DNA from: Amphritea atlantica
GTDB taxonomy: Bacteria > Pseudomonadota > Gammaproteobacteria > Pseudomonadales > Balneatricaceae
Length of the DNA: 64,000 bases
Assembly: GCA_024397875.1 (NCBI GenBank)
Contig: CP073344.1
Location: 2,471,001-2,535,000 of the forward strand
Direction: 5' to 3'
Both the position numbers and the translations under genes were made by a program. The notes below the pieces were generated by a model. The model was not told the origin of the DNA. It worked only from the letters and a program-made list of their open reading frames with translations, and searched no databases. How positions within the stretch are numbered: position 1 is the first letter of the stretch; each line of letters begins with the position of its first letter. Shown in pieces: positions 18,278 to 26,135 of the stretch.

Positions 18278-19216
18278 ATGACGAAGTTTGCACTTGGCCA
18301 GCTGGGCGATATTGAGATAAAACAGCTGAAAATATTTAAGGCTGTTGCAGAATGCGGCGGATTTTCAGCCGCTGAAACCGAGCTTAATATCAGTCGCCCC
18401 ACCATCAGCAATCATATTTCCGCACTCGAGGATCGCCTGAATATAACGCTCTGCAAACGGGGACGGGGAGGATTCTCCCTGACCCCTGAGGGCAAAGTGG
18501 TCCTTGATCAGACCACCCAGCTGCTCAACCGCCTGGAACAGTTCCGCAGTACCATCAATAATCTGGGGGACAGCCCTGCCGGCAAACTGAGAATTGCCCT
18601 AAGTGACACCTTCAGCACCGACCCGAGATTCCGTCTGCCGGAGATTTTTCATCATTTTTATCAGCAGGCCCCCGATGTAGAGCTTCAGGTAGAAGTTAAT
18701 CATATGCGAGTGATGGAAAAGATGGTGCTGAACAACCAGCTTGATATCGCCATGATCCCCTACCACCGAAAATTTGAAGGGCTCAACTATATCCACCTGT
18801 TTACAGACGAAAACTATGTCTACTGCGGCAAAGAGCACCCGCTGTTTAATCTCCCGGCGGAACAGATCACTGAGAAGGTCATCAATAGCTACAAACTGGT
18901 TCATGCGGGCCTCAAACCCCATGAGGAGATCTATCACCAGCTGGCACAAATGAACCTGTCAGCCACTTCATACCACTACGAGTCACGGATTGCGATGCTG
19001 CTGTCCGGCTGTTATATAAGCTTTTTGCCCGCCGAGGTGGCCCGCCCCTATGTTGAGCAGGGGCTGTTAAAGGCGGTGGCACAAAAGCTTAAGCATTTCC
19101 GTCTGGGGGTCGCGGTAATCTCAAAAAAATCAGCTCAGCCGAACCGGGCGAGAGATATGTTCCTGCATTCAATCCGGATGATCCATAAAGACGCCGAAAC
19201 AGCAGCGCCCTACTAA
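18278..19216 (+). CDS. LysR family transcriptional regulator (paralogue 2 of 3)
   Basis: 312 residues. Like its two paralogues it has GQLGDIEIKQLKIFKAVAECGGFSAAETELNISRPTISNHIS-type helix-turn-helix, seen as FKAVAECGGFSAAE and NISRPTISNHISALE, then LCKRGRGGFSLTPEG. The effector domain follows. It is divergent from the TRAP operon and upstream on the same strand of the FAD oxidoreductase gene, so it may control either or both. Confidence 0.9.
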   Translation: MTKFALGQLGDIEIKQLKIFKAVAECGGFSAAETELNISRPTISNHISALEDRLNITLCKRGRGGFSLTPEGKVVLDQTTQLLNRLEQFRSTINNLGDSPAGKLRIALSDTFSTDPRFRLPEIFHHFYQQAPDVELQVEVNHMRVMEKMVLNNQLDIAMIPYHRKFEGLNYIHLFTDENYVYCGKEHPLFNLPAEQITEKVINSYKLVHAGLKPHEEIYHQLAQMNLSATSYHYESRIAMLLSGCYISFLPAEVARPYVEQGLLKAVAQKLKHFRLGVAVISKKSAQPNRARDMFLHSIRMIHKDAETAAPY

Positions 19217-19413
19217 CGGGGGGAGCATTTTTAACGGGCAGGCCGCCAGTCGCTGTCAGATGTCCAATCATACCCGCCATCTATATCCTCATAGGTATAT
19301 CCCACTTCTCTGCAAACCATTATTGTAACCAGACAATCAAAGCTGCGGACCTCTTTGTATGTCCCGGCCAATATGATCAATACCCTCGCCGGGTCGTAAT
19401 ACAGGGTCTTTCT

Positions 19414-20697
19414 ATGGCAGTTCCATCGCACACCACGTCATACTATGCTGCGTCAGCTAATGATAAAACGCTTCGCGCACCACTGAAGGGGCATATCACT
19501 GCCGATATCTGCGTGATCGGCGCAGGCTATACCGGCATGTCATCCGCTCTACATCTGGCTGAGCAGGGTTTCAAGGTTGTCGTTTTAGAAGCCAGCCGAA
19601 TCGGTTTTGGCGCCTCCGGCCGTAATGGCGGACAGATTGTCCATAGCTACAGCCGGGATATCGACTTTATTGAAAAACATTACGGTCACAACACTGGCAC
19701 TGAGATGGGTAAGATGGCCTTTGAAGGAGGCAAAATCATTCGCCGCCTGGTTGATCAGTACCAGATTCAATGCGATCTCAAGGATGGCGGCATCTTCGCA
19801 GCATGTAACGATAAACAGCTGCATGAGATGGAACACAAAAAAGCACTGTGGGAAGCCCACGGGCATACCCAGCTGGAGATGCTCTCTGCCGATAGTATTA
19901 AAAACCATGTAGGCTCGAATCGATATGCAGGAGGCCTGCTGGACAAAAGCGGCGGGCATTTTCACCCACTGAACCTGGTTCTGGGCGAGGCGGCCGCACT
20001 GGAAAGCCTCGGTGGGGTTATTTATGAAGACTCCGCAGTCACCCGTGTTCAGGAGGGTGACAAAGCCGTTATCCATACCGAACAAGGCTCGGTCACCGCC
20101 GATTTTGTTATTGTGGCCGGCAACGCATATCTGGGTGGACTGATTCCTAAACTGGAACAGAAAGCAATGCCCTGCGGCACTCAGGTGATCACCACGGCGC
20201 CCCTGAGCGAGGCGCAACAGAAAGAACTGTTACCTCAGGATAACTGTGTCGAAGATTGTAACTACCTGCTGGACTATTTCCGCCTCTCGGGCGATGGCCG
20301 GCTTATCTATGGCGGAGGGGTAACCTATGGTGCCCGGGAGCCGGACAAGATCGAAGCCCTGATCGTGCCAAATATGCTAAAAACATTCCCCCAGCTGAAA
20401 GGCGTTAAGGTCGATTACGCCTGGACCGGTAACTTCCTGCTGACACTGATGCGTCTGCCCCAGTTTGGCCGGATAGGTAAAAATATCTACTACGCACAAG
20501 GCTATAGCGGTCACGGTGTCACCAGCTCACACCTGGCGGGCAAAGTGCTGTGTGACGCGATACAGGGCCAGGCCGAACGTTTTGATGTATTCGCCGGACT
20601 GCCACAATACCCATTCCCGGGCGGCCGGACATTCCGAATACCCTACACGGCGATGGGTGCCTGGTACTACACCCTGCGCGACAAACTGGGTATCTGA
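19414..20697 (+). CDS. puuB: FAD-dependent oxidoreductase, gamma-glutamylputrescine oxidase-like
   Basis: 427 residues of the DAO family. The dinucleotide-binding loop is VIGAGYTGMSSALHLAE (about 34-50), then VLEASRIGFGASGRNGGQI, where the last part is typical of PuuB/OrdL proteins. The C-terminal YAQGYSGHGVTSSHLAGK near 360 completes the flavin pocket. The family oxidises gamma-glutamylputrescine or N-alkylated amino acids to the aldehyde. No gamma-glutamylputrescine synthetase (puuA) is in the window, so the puuB name rests on sequence style and the amine-catabolism context. It precedes an NhaC-type antiporter on the same strand. Confidence 0.8.
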   Translation: MAVPSHTTSYYAASANDKTLRAPLKGHITADICVIGAGYTGMSSALHLAEQGFKVVVLEASRIGFGASGRNGGQIVHSYSRDIDFIEKHYGHNTGTEMGKMAFEGGKIIRRLVDQYQIQCDLKDGGIFAACNDKQLHEMEHKKALWEAHGHTQLEMLSADSIKNHVGSNRYAGGLLDKSGGHFHPLNLVLGEAAALESLGGVIYEDSAVTRVQEGDKAVIHTEQGSVTADFVIVAGNAYLGGLIPKLEQKAMPCGTQVITTAPLSEAQQKELLPQDNCVEDCNYLLDYFRLSGDGRLIYGGGVTYGAREPDKIEALIVPNMLKTFPQLKGVKVDYAWTGNFLLTLMRLPQFGRIGKNIYYAQGYSGHGVTSSHLAGKVLCDAIQGQAERFDVFAGLPQYPFPGGRTFRIPYTAMGAWYYTLRDKLGI

Positions 20698-20856
20698 CGA
20701 TAAGTCTGGTCTTTTAAACGGCGCTACCAGAGGTGGTGCCGCCCTTCTTACGGCTCACTAAACGAACCAATATTCAGTTTATCTTACTGCCCGTTAATCG
20801 CGAAAGTGGCTAAGCAGACTGAATAGTTTAATTTATAACGATAAAAAAGGTGCTAA

Positions 20857-22365
20857 ATGAGTACTGATATTGCACAGACTGCAGGCCTTAACAACAGCGC
20901 AAGGCTTCGCAGCAAAACCACCCATAGCCCGCAAAAATGGCTGATCTTTTTCGCTTCCATCATGGCATTTTTTACCTATCTGTCGACACAGCACATCGAC
21001 GGTGAACCCTATGGTTTTTACAGCCTTCTGCCTGCCCTGCTTATTCTATTCGTTGCGGTCATCACCAAGAAACCTCTGGAATCCATTTTTGCCGGTATTA
21101 TCGCCGGCCTGCTACTGCTGGATCCCAGCAATGTTGTCCGCGGCCTGGGTGACCTGTCAATGTCTGTGGTCATGGATGAAACGATCGCCTGGATTGTGCT
21201 GGTATGTGGCATGATGGGGGGACTGATCAATATGCTGGAACGGGGTGGCAGCGTCCTGAGCTTTGGCGAAATGCTGGCTAAACGCATTAAAACCAAGCGC
21301 GGCACCATGCTCACCACCTGCCTGCTGGGCATCATGGTGTTCATTGATGACTACCTGAACTCTCTGGCTGTTTCTGCATCGATGAAAAACCTCACTGATC
21401 GCTATAAGATCTCCCGTGAAAAGCTGGCATTTCTGGTGGACTCTACGGCTGCCCCGGTCTGCATTCTGGTGCCGGTATCTACCTGGGCGGTGTATTTTGC
21501 CGCCCTGCTGGAAGAGAACGGCGCAACGGCTGAAGGCAAAGGGATGGCGCTGTATATCGAATCGATTCCTTATATGGTGTATGGCTGGGTCGCTTTACTG
21601 GTTGTATTCCTGGTTGCCGCCGGAATTCTGGGGGATTTCGGCGAAATGAAGAAAGCTGAGCAGCGTGCTCAAGCCGGACAACCGATCCCTGAGGGAATCC
21701 AGCAGGACGGCTTCGATACATCATTAATGAAAAGAACCCCACCGATTGTCGGCCTGTTGAACTTCTTACTGCCTATGATGGTACTGGTCGCTGCCAGCGT
21801 TTATTACGAGATAGACCTGTTGCTGGGGGCATTGGTCGCATCAATGTTCACCATGGTGCTGTACTTTATGCAGCGCCTGCTGTCATTCAGTCAACTGGTC
21901 GATTCGATGCTGGACGGTTTCAAGGTGATGCTGCACCCTATCGCGGTAGTCTGTGCCGGCTTTATGGTTAAAGAGATCAATGACCAGTTGGGTATGACCC
22001 CCTATATCATCGACTCAATGACCCCGTTCCTGTCAAAAGAGATGTTGCCGGCGCTGGTTTTTGCATCAATGGCTGCCGTGGTATTTGCCACCGGCTCCAG
22101 CTGGGGGGTCTTTGTGGTTTCCCTGCCAATCGTTATTCCTATGGCGATCAGCCTGGATATGTCGATGCCTCTGACAGTCGGAGCCCTGTTGTCCGCCTCA
22201 GCATTTGGTAGCCACGCCTGTTTCTTCAGTGACTCCACGGTATTGTCATCACAAGGCTCCGGCTGCACGCCGATGCAACACGCCCTGACTCAGATCCCCT
22301 ATGCTCTGATAGGTGCCGTAATCGCATTTGTCTCGCTGTTAGTCCTGGGCTTCATGGCCGGCTGA
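20857..22365 (+). CDS. NhaC-family Na+/H+ antiporter-like transporter
   Basis: 502 residues with about twelve membrane segments. NhaC-family motifs include GIMVFIDDYLNSLAVSASMKNLTD near 152-175 and ATGSSWGVFVVSLPIVIPMA near 410, then SAFGSHACFFSDSTVLSSQGSGC, which is typical of the family. Such proteins exchange cations or amine/carboxylate substrates for ions. The position after a polyamine-type oxidase suggests amine or amino acid transport rather than pure sodium homeostasis, but this is inference. Confidence 0.85.
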   Translation: MSTDIAQTAGLNNSARLRSKTTHSPQKWLIFFASIMAFFTYLSTQHIDGEPYGFYSLLPALLILFVAVITKKPLESIFAGIIAGLLLLDPSNVVRGLGDLSMSVVMDETIAWIVLVCGMMGGLINMLERGGSVLSFGEMLAKRIKTKRGTMLTTCLLGIMVFIDDYLNSLAVSASMKNLTDRYKISREKLAFLVDSTAAPVCILVPVSTWAVYFAALLEENGATAEGKGMALYIESIPYMVYGWVALLVVFLVAAGILGDFGEMKKAEQRAQAGQPIPEGIQQDGFDTSLMKRTPPIVGLLNFLLPMMVLVAASVYYEIDLLLGALVASMFTMVLYFMQRLLSFSQLVDSMLDGFKVMLHPIAVVCAGFMVKEINDQLGMTPYIIDSMTPFLSKEMLPALVFASMAAVVFATGSSWGVFVVSLPIVIPMAISLDMSMPLTVGALLSASAFGSHACFFSDSTVLSSQGSGCTPMQHALTQIPYALIGAVIAFVSLLVLGFMAG

Positions 22366-22393
22366 TGCACTCAACAGCTTAACCATACACAAC

Positions 22394-22420
22394 GAAAATG
22401 GAGGCCTGACCTCCATTTTC
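22394..22420 (+). terminator. Rho-independent terminator after nhaC-like gene
   Basis: Perfect 11-bp stem GAAAATGGAGG (22394-22404), loop CCTGA, CCTCCATTTTC (22410-22420). The A/T end of the stem supplies the U-rich 3' side. It lies 28 bases after the stop codon. Confidence 0.75.
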
Positions 22421-22454
22421 ATCTCTTCCCAAAAATTTCGGTAAAGTACTGTCG

Positions 22455-23414
22455 ATGCCTATTAACTCTCCACGGACTGCTGTCATTCTCTTGCTATTGG
22501 TGAGTTTTATTTGGGGATCCGAGTTTGTTCTGATCGATCTGGCAATAGAGCTGATACCGACCCATACGTTTAATGCGGTCCGCTTCCTGCTGGCTGCGTT
22601 ATCTTTGACGCCACTACTCTGGCTCAACCGCAGCCAGCTACACGGAGTTCGCTGGCGATCTCTGCTGGGCGCCAGTGCGTTGCTGGGTTTCTTGTTGTTT
22701 ATCGGTTTTTACACGCAGACCGAGGGGATGCATTACACCTCGGTCTCGAATGCGGGGTTTATCACCGGGCTGAATGTTCCTCTGGTTCCCCTGCTGGGCT
22801 TTCTGCTGTTCCGAACCCGGGCATCAATAGCGGTCTGGGCCGGGGTCATTATTGCGACCACAGGTCTTTATCTGCTAACCGTGGGTGATAAGCTGGCGTT
22901 TAACCGGGGCGACTCTCTGGTACTGGTATGTGCATTCGGCTTCGCCGTGCATATATTACTGACCGGGCGGTTTGTGAATTCACTGCCGGTGGTACCTCTG
23001 AGCATTCTGCAGCTGCTGGCCGTTGCGCTGTATAGCACCATTGGCGCAGTGACCAGTCCAGATCCGGCCCTCTATCATCCGGGTTCTACACCGCTAAACT
23101 GGCAAGCGCTGGCCTCTGATCCAATCGTCGTCAGCGCCGCGCTGATAACCGGGATTCTGGGGACCGGTTATGCCTACTGGGCACAATCCGCTTGCCAACA
23201 GATACTGGAATCTCACAAAGTAGCACTGATATTTGCCACTGAGCCGGTGTTTGCCTGTCTGGCTGCCTGGCTGTTTCTGAACGAAAAACTGGGCACAGTG
23301 GGACTGATCGGCGCGGGCCTGATTATCACTGCGATGCTAATCTCGGAACTGGGAGATCGAAGGAATAAGGTCAAGCTTGAACCACTGGATCAGACCACCT
23401 CAGTCACAGACTGA
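22455..23414 (+). CDS. EamA/DMT-family transporter (exporter)
   Basis: 319 residues with ten hydrophobic segments arranged as two EamA repeats, starting with VSFIWGSEFVLIDLAIE and, in the second half, GTGYAYWAQSACQQ and ATEPVFACLAAWLFLNEKLG, both typical of the drug/metabolite transporter superfamily. A charged cytoplasmic tail ends the protein. It is a single gene between a terminator and a convergent cNMP-domain gene. Substrate unknown; family members export amino acids and other metabolites. Confidence 0.85.
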   Translation: MPINSPRTAVILLLLVSFIWGSEFVLIDLAIELIPTHTFNAVRFLLAALSLTPLLWLNRSQLHGVRWRSLLGASALLGFLLFIGFYTQTEGMHYTSVSNAGFITGLNVPLVPLLGFLLFRTRASIAVWAGVIIATTGLYLLTVGDKLAFNRGDSLVLVCAFGFAVHILLTGRFVNSLPVVPLSILQLLAVALYSTIGAVTSPDPALYHPGSTPLNWQALASDPIVVSAALITGILGTGYAYWAQSACQQILESHKVALIFATEPVFACLAAWLFLNEKLGTVGLIGAGLIITAMLISELGDRRNKVKLEPLDQTTSVTD

Positions 23415-23428
23415 TCAGGAAGGCGAGA

Positions 23429-23911
23429 TCAGTTTTTCGCTACATACATCTGGTCCAGATGCGTTATCTCACGACTCATCTCCCGGGTAATATTGATGAG
23501 AAAAATCATAAACATCTCGGGATACTGTTCACACAGCTGATGAAACAGTGCAGAACTGATCTCCAGCAGATACCCCGCGGTTTCAATGATGGCATCACCA
23601 CGACGCTCGTGCAGCCCGATCATGCCGACAAAGCCGATCTGCTCTCCCGCCACATATAGACGCAACGGAACCCTCTCGCCATCGTTCTCACGCAGCTGAT
23701 GAAAGCGCACAGAGCCGTTAATAATCACATAAAATTTATCCGAGTCATCGCCTGTGCGGAACAGCTGATCACCCGCCTGAACCGATAGCAGATCGCCCTG
23801 CTGCAGTAAAAAGTTAAGACTCTCTTCCGACAAGGCTCCGAACATTGAAAGGTGCTGGCAGAATCCTTCCGGAAACTGCTGCTGAAGCTCATCGAACGAT
23901 ACAACGTTCAT
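23429..23911 (-). CDS. Stand-alone cyclic-nucleotide-binding domain protein
   Basis: 160 residues comprising one CAP-type cNMP-binding beta-barrel: GDLLSVQAGDQLFRTGDDSDKFYVIINGSVR, then EQIGFVGMIGLHERRGDAIIET as the phosphate-binding cassette region. There is no helix-turn-helix, unlike Crp/Fnr regulators, and no fused enzymatic domain. It could act as a cyclic-nucleotide- or redox-sensing subunit of a partner protein. The start at 23911 was chosen over an upstream ATG seven residues away because it gives the conserved domain edge; this is a weak preference. Confidence 0.8.
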   Translation of the reverse strand: MNVVSFDELQQQFPEGFCQHLSMFGALSEESLNFLLQQGDLLSVQAGDQLFRTGDDSDKFYVIINGSVRFHQLRENDGERVPLRLYVAGEQIGFVGMIGLHERRGDAIIETAGYLLEISSALFHQLCEQYPEMFMIFLINITREMSREITHLDQMYVAKN

Positions 23912-24092
23912 GGTTAGTATTCCGCGATGCAATATAAGACAACGCTATTATAGAATGGAAAATGCAAATATAAGATACCTAAGAGTGAGTAGTGAAAAAC
24001 TCTCATGTATCGGGATCATCCCATGGACCCTAAGATCAGGACTTTAGCGCTGCCACATAAGCCTATGGCAGTGACATTTGCACAGGTATAAA

Positions 24093-24121
24093 AAAGGCTG
24101 ATGCAGTGCACATCAGCCTTT
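24093..24121 (-). terminator. Rho-independent terminator
   Basis: AAAGGCTGATG (24093-24103), loop CAGTGCA, CATCAGCCTTT (24111-24121), with an A run at 24089-24095 that gives a U tract on the minus strand. It ends the small immunity-like gene and can also work in the other direction. Confidence 0.75.
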
Positions 24122-24198
24122 GATATTTCTCCTGCCAGTCGTGTCATTAACTGGTAAATTATCCGGCCATCAGGCCGATCCCTTTAAACACTTCTGAC

Positions 24199-24558
24199 TC
24201 AGCCTGGGAACGCCAAGGATACGCCTTTTTCTGTAGTGATCAGTAGTTGCGCCATCTGAACTATCTTATCTTTATCAATCTCTCCCATCAGAGATGGGTT
24301 AGAGAGTGCATAGATATAATCTTCAATCGCAGAGTGATCAATATCATCACGGCACTCAACAAACATTGCCCACTCTTCAAGGTCATCAATACAGATATCG
24401 CCAACGACATATCTGTTTAACACCTCAATAAGCTGCTGTTTAGTCACGATGACCTTCTCATACGCATGTTCAGGAGAACCCTCCATTAAGCAGGAATAAG
24501 CTTGCTCTCTGCATTCGCCAAAACTGATAATCTCGCTTAATGATTCAACTCTATTCAT
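24199..24558 (-). CDS. Hypothetical protein, immunity-protein-like
   Basis: 119 residues, acidic and mostly helical. The segment DICIDDLEEWAMFVECRDDIDH followed by ALSNPSLMGEIDKDKIVQMAQLL resembles a pattern I know from small immunity-like proteins (E-x-W-A...E-x-R-x-D-I...L-A-N-P), but I cannot name a family with certainty. No toxin gene is adjacent, and base composition is more AT-rich than its neighbours. An orphan immunity gene acquired by transfer is a reasonable guess. Confidence 0.6.
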   Translation of the reverse strand: MNRVESLSEIISFGECREQAYSCLMEGSPEHAYEKVIVTKQQLIEVLNRYVVGDICIDDLEEWAMFVECRDDIDHSAIEDYIYALSNPSLMGEIDKDKIVQMAQLLITTEKGVSLAFPG

Positions 24559-24601
24559 AGGTCATGCACAACTCTGCTATAAAGATTTAAAAGCGCTGCG
24601 T

Positions 24602-25468
24602 TCATGGCCTCCGCTCTCGCATAAAGCTGGCAAACCGAGGCACGCCTCTGGCACTGACTCCGGTATATTTATAGGTTACCTGACTGCCAATTGCAGGCGG
24701 ATTCTTCCGCTGAGCATCGCTTAAGCCACTCCCTAATTTGAAGCGTATACCATCAGTCGTTTCCACCAGCAATGATCCCAGCATACCGGCATATTTACCC
24801 CTGCCCGGTTGATACCCGATGACCGTTGCTTCTGCATCCTGCCACTTTTTTAATTTCAGCAAGTCAGTACTACGCCCCTGCTTATAAATTGCATCTTCAT
24901 GATGCAACATCAATCCTTCACCGCCACCAGAAACGACCTGATCTAACCAGGCCATTAACCCGGTTTCACTGACCACCCGCCTTTGATGCACCACCTGAAC
25001 CCAATCCCGATCGATATCATCAGCAATGCGTCGCAATCGCTTCAGCCTATGGCTAAATGTACCGGGGAACTGCGGCAAGTCAAACAGCATAAACTTCACC
25101 TGACGCCAATCGCTATCGCGGCCCTTGTTTTCACCAGCAGCACCGCTTCTGATAAGCGCTGAGACTGTATCAAACTGCCCGCGGCCTATCCATAACTCTC
25201 CATCCAGTGATTGTTCAGGTAAGGGTTCAACAAACCATGCAGGCGCATCAATACGATAACCCTGACGGCTGAGCAACTGCTTGCCATCCCAGTAACCCCG
25301 TACGCCATCAAGTTTCTCGCTAACCCAGTAGCCTGAGATATCAGACCCCGAATGATAGATAGTTGCCAGTTGCAGTTTTGGCTGATCAGCAAAGCTTTGT
25401 GACGCAGCTAGAAAACAGATCAGTATAAGCAAGCTATTGAATGAGATCAGACTATAGCGGTGAGACAT
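24602..25468 (-). CDS. ATP-dependent DNA ligase, LigE type with signal peptide
   Basis: 288 residues. A signal peptide (SLISFNSLLILICFLAASQSFA) precedes a minimal ligase with the nucleotidyl-transfer Lys in SEKLDGVRGYWDG (near residue 52), DGELWIGRGQF, the motif IIIa/IV segment GGEGLMLHHE and motif V LLKLKKW. A C-terminal OB-fold follows (TYKYTGVSARGVPRFASF). Secreted LigE enzymes are found in gram-negative bacteria and are linked to DNA uptake or extracellular DNA. The ATG has AAGGAGGAGAAATT directly upstream, one of the best ribosome-binding sites in the window. Confidence 0.9.
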   Translation of the reverse strand: MSHRYSLISFNSLLILICFLAASQSFADQPKLQLATIYHSGSDISGYWVSEKLDGVRGYWDGKQLLSRQGYRIDAPAWFVEPLPEQSLDGELWIGRGQFDTVSALIRSGAAGENKGRDSDWRQVKFMLFDLPQFPGTFSHRLKRLRRIADDIDRDWVQVVHQRRVVSETGLMAWLDQVVSGGGEGLMLHHEDAIYKQGRSTDLLKLKKWQDAEATVIGYQPGRGKYAGMLGSLLVETTDGIRFKLGSGLSDAQRKNPPAIGSQVTYKYTGVSARGVPRFASFMRERRP

Positions 25469-25644
25469 AATTTCTCCTCCTTGAGAAAATAATTACTGCT
25501 TCATTTTATGAGCAGATTGAGAGTTAACCCTAGCAGAAAGACTGATTTAGACAAAAAAAGGTTCATCTCGCTGTACCGGGAAAGGATTTCATCGTTATAG
25601 ATTTTAGTGGAGCTATTGCCCCTCAAAATCTAAAACAGACTCAC

Positions 25645-25706
25645 CACAGAGGACACGGAGAGCACAGATAAAAGCTAATAAATACCGCTTCTCCGTGTCC
25701 TCTGTG
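25645..25706. repeat. Inverted repeat CACAGAGGACACGGAGA
   Basis: CACAGAGGACACGGAGA at 25645-25661 has a perfect reverse complement at 25690-25706, separated by 28 bases; the right arm continues into a further CACTCTGTGG at 25707-25716 that echoes the left outer edge. The sequence matches a kind of intergenic palindromic repeat (CCACAGAGg-ACACGGAGA) that I recall from diverse proteobacteria. It may be mobile in REP fashion. Confidence 0.7.
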
Positions 25707-25923
25707 CACTCTGTGGTAAAACGTTTCCTACTGCCTTTTTAGCGTCAGGCATTCAGAGTTCCGTCAGCTACTTTTGGCGCTGCGTCCTGCAACGATAGGG
25801 TATCCCCTACAAAAGATCGCTTTACAAAGATTTTTCTTGCCTGGAGGACAGACCTACCGGGCTAACCATGAAGAGATCAACATTTCCTATATCCTTCCCC
25901 ATAACCCGCGAAGAACCAAAAAA

Positions 25924-25951
25924 GCCGGCACCTGTATGTACAGGTACCGGC
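25924..25951 (-). terminator. Rho-independent terminator downstream of mmsA
   Basis: GCCGGCACCTGTA (25924-25936), loop of 2 to 4 bases, TACAGGTACCGGC (25939-25951), one C-A mismatch. An A run at 25917-25923 gives a U tract on the minus strand, so it ends the bauA-mmsA transcript about 185 bp after the mmsA stop. Confidence 0.75.
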
Positions 25952-26026
25952 AAAATAGTGCAAATAAAAGAAACTCAGGAGTAAAGCTTGTTTCTCTAAT
26001 CACTTAAAACAAAAGGAGTGCAATAA

Positions 26027-26095
26027 ATGAATATAGAGCAAGAGGTCAGACCGCTTTGCCTGGCTGCCAGAACAATTCGCGCAGCGACGTTCTAA
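26027..26095 (+). CDS. Possible 22-residue peptide with strong ribosome-binding site
   Basis: ATG at 26027 is preceded by AAAAGGAGTGCAATAA, a good ribosome-binding site at proper spacing. The frame runs 22 codons (starts MNIEQEVRPLC, ends RAATF) and stops at 26095. It faces the end of mmsA and precedes no gene on its own strand. It could be a leader or antisense transcript, or the remnant of a decayed gene. No family is recognised. Confidence 0.25.
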   Translation: MNIEQEVRPLCLAARTIRAATF

Positions 26096-26135
26096 CAAGC
26101 CAAACCTGTTCGACGGTCTGGTCTCTCTTTCATTT

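Larger units (their letters stand above)
25469..26135. other. 667-bp intergenic region with long inverted repeats and no convincing gene
   Basis: Lies between the divergent-facing ends of ligE (promoter side) and mmsA (3' side). It holds the 17-bp inverted repeat at 25645-25706, a hairpin terminator at 25924-25951 and a possible 22-codon frame at 26027. The stretch 25740-25915 has no recognisable element. Open frames here do not look like protein. Confidence 0.6.

Noticed and set aside
19231..19431. 66-codon minus-strand frame between lysR and puuB-like gene
   Set aside because: It overlaps the start of the puuB-like gene and looks like random translation (Cys, Trp, Tyr scattered).
24024..24092. 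22-codon plus-strand frame just before the terminator at 24093
   Set aside because: No ribosome-binding site and no conservation evidence; likely chance.
25774..26007. 77-codon plus-strand frame in the large intergenic region
   Set aside because: It runs through the terminator hairpin and has no ribosome-binding site or motif.
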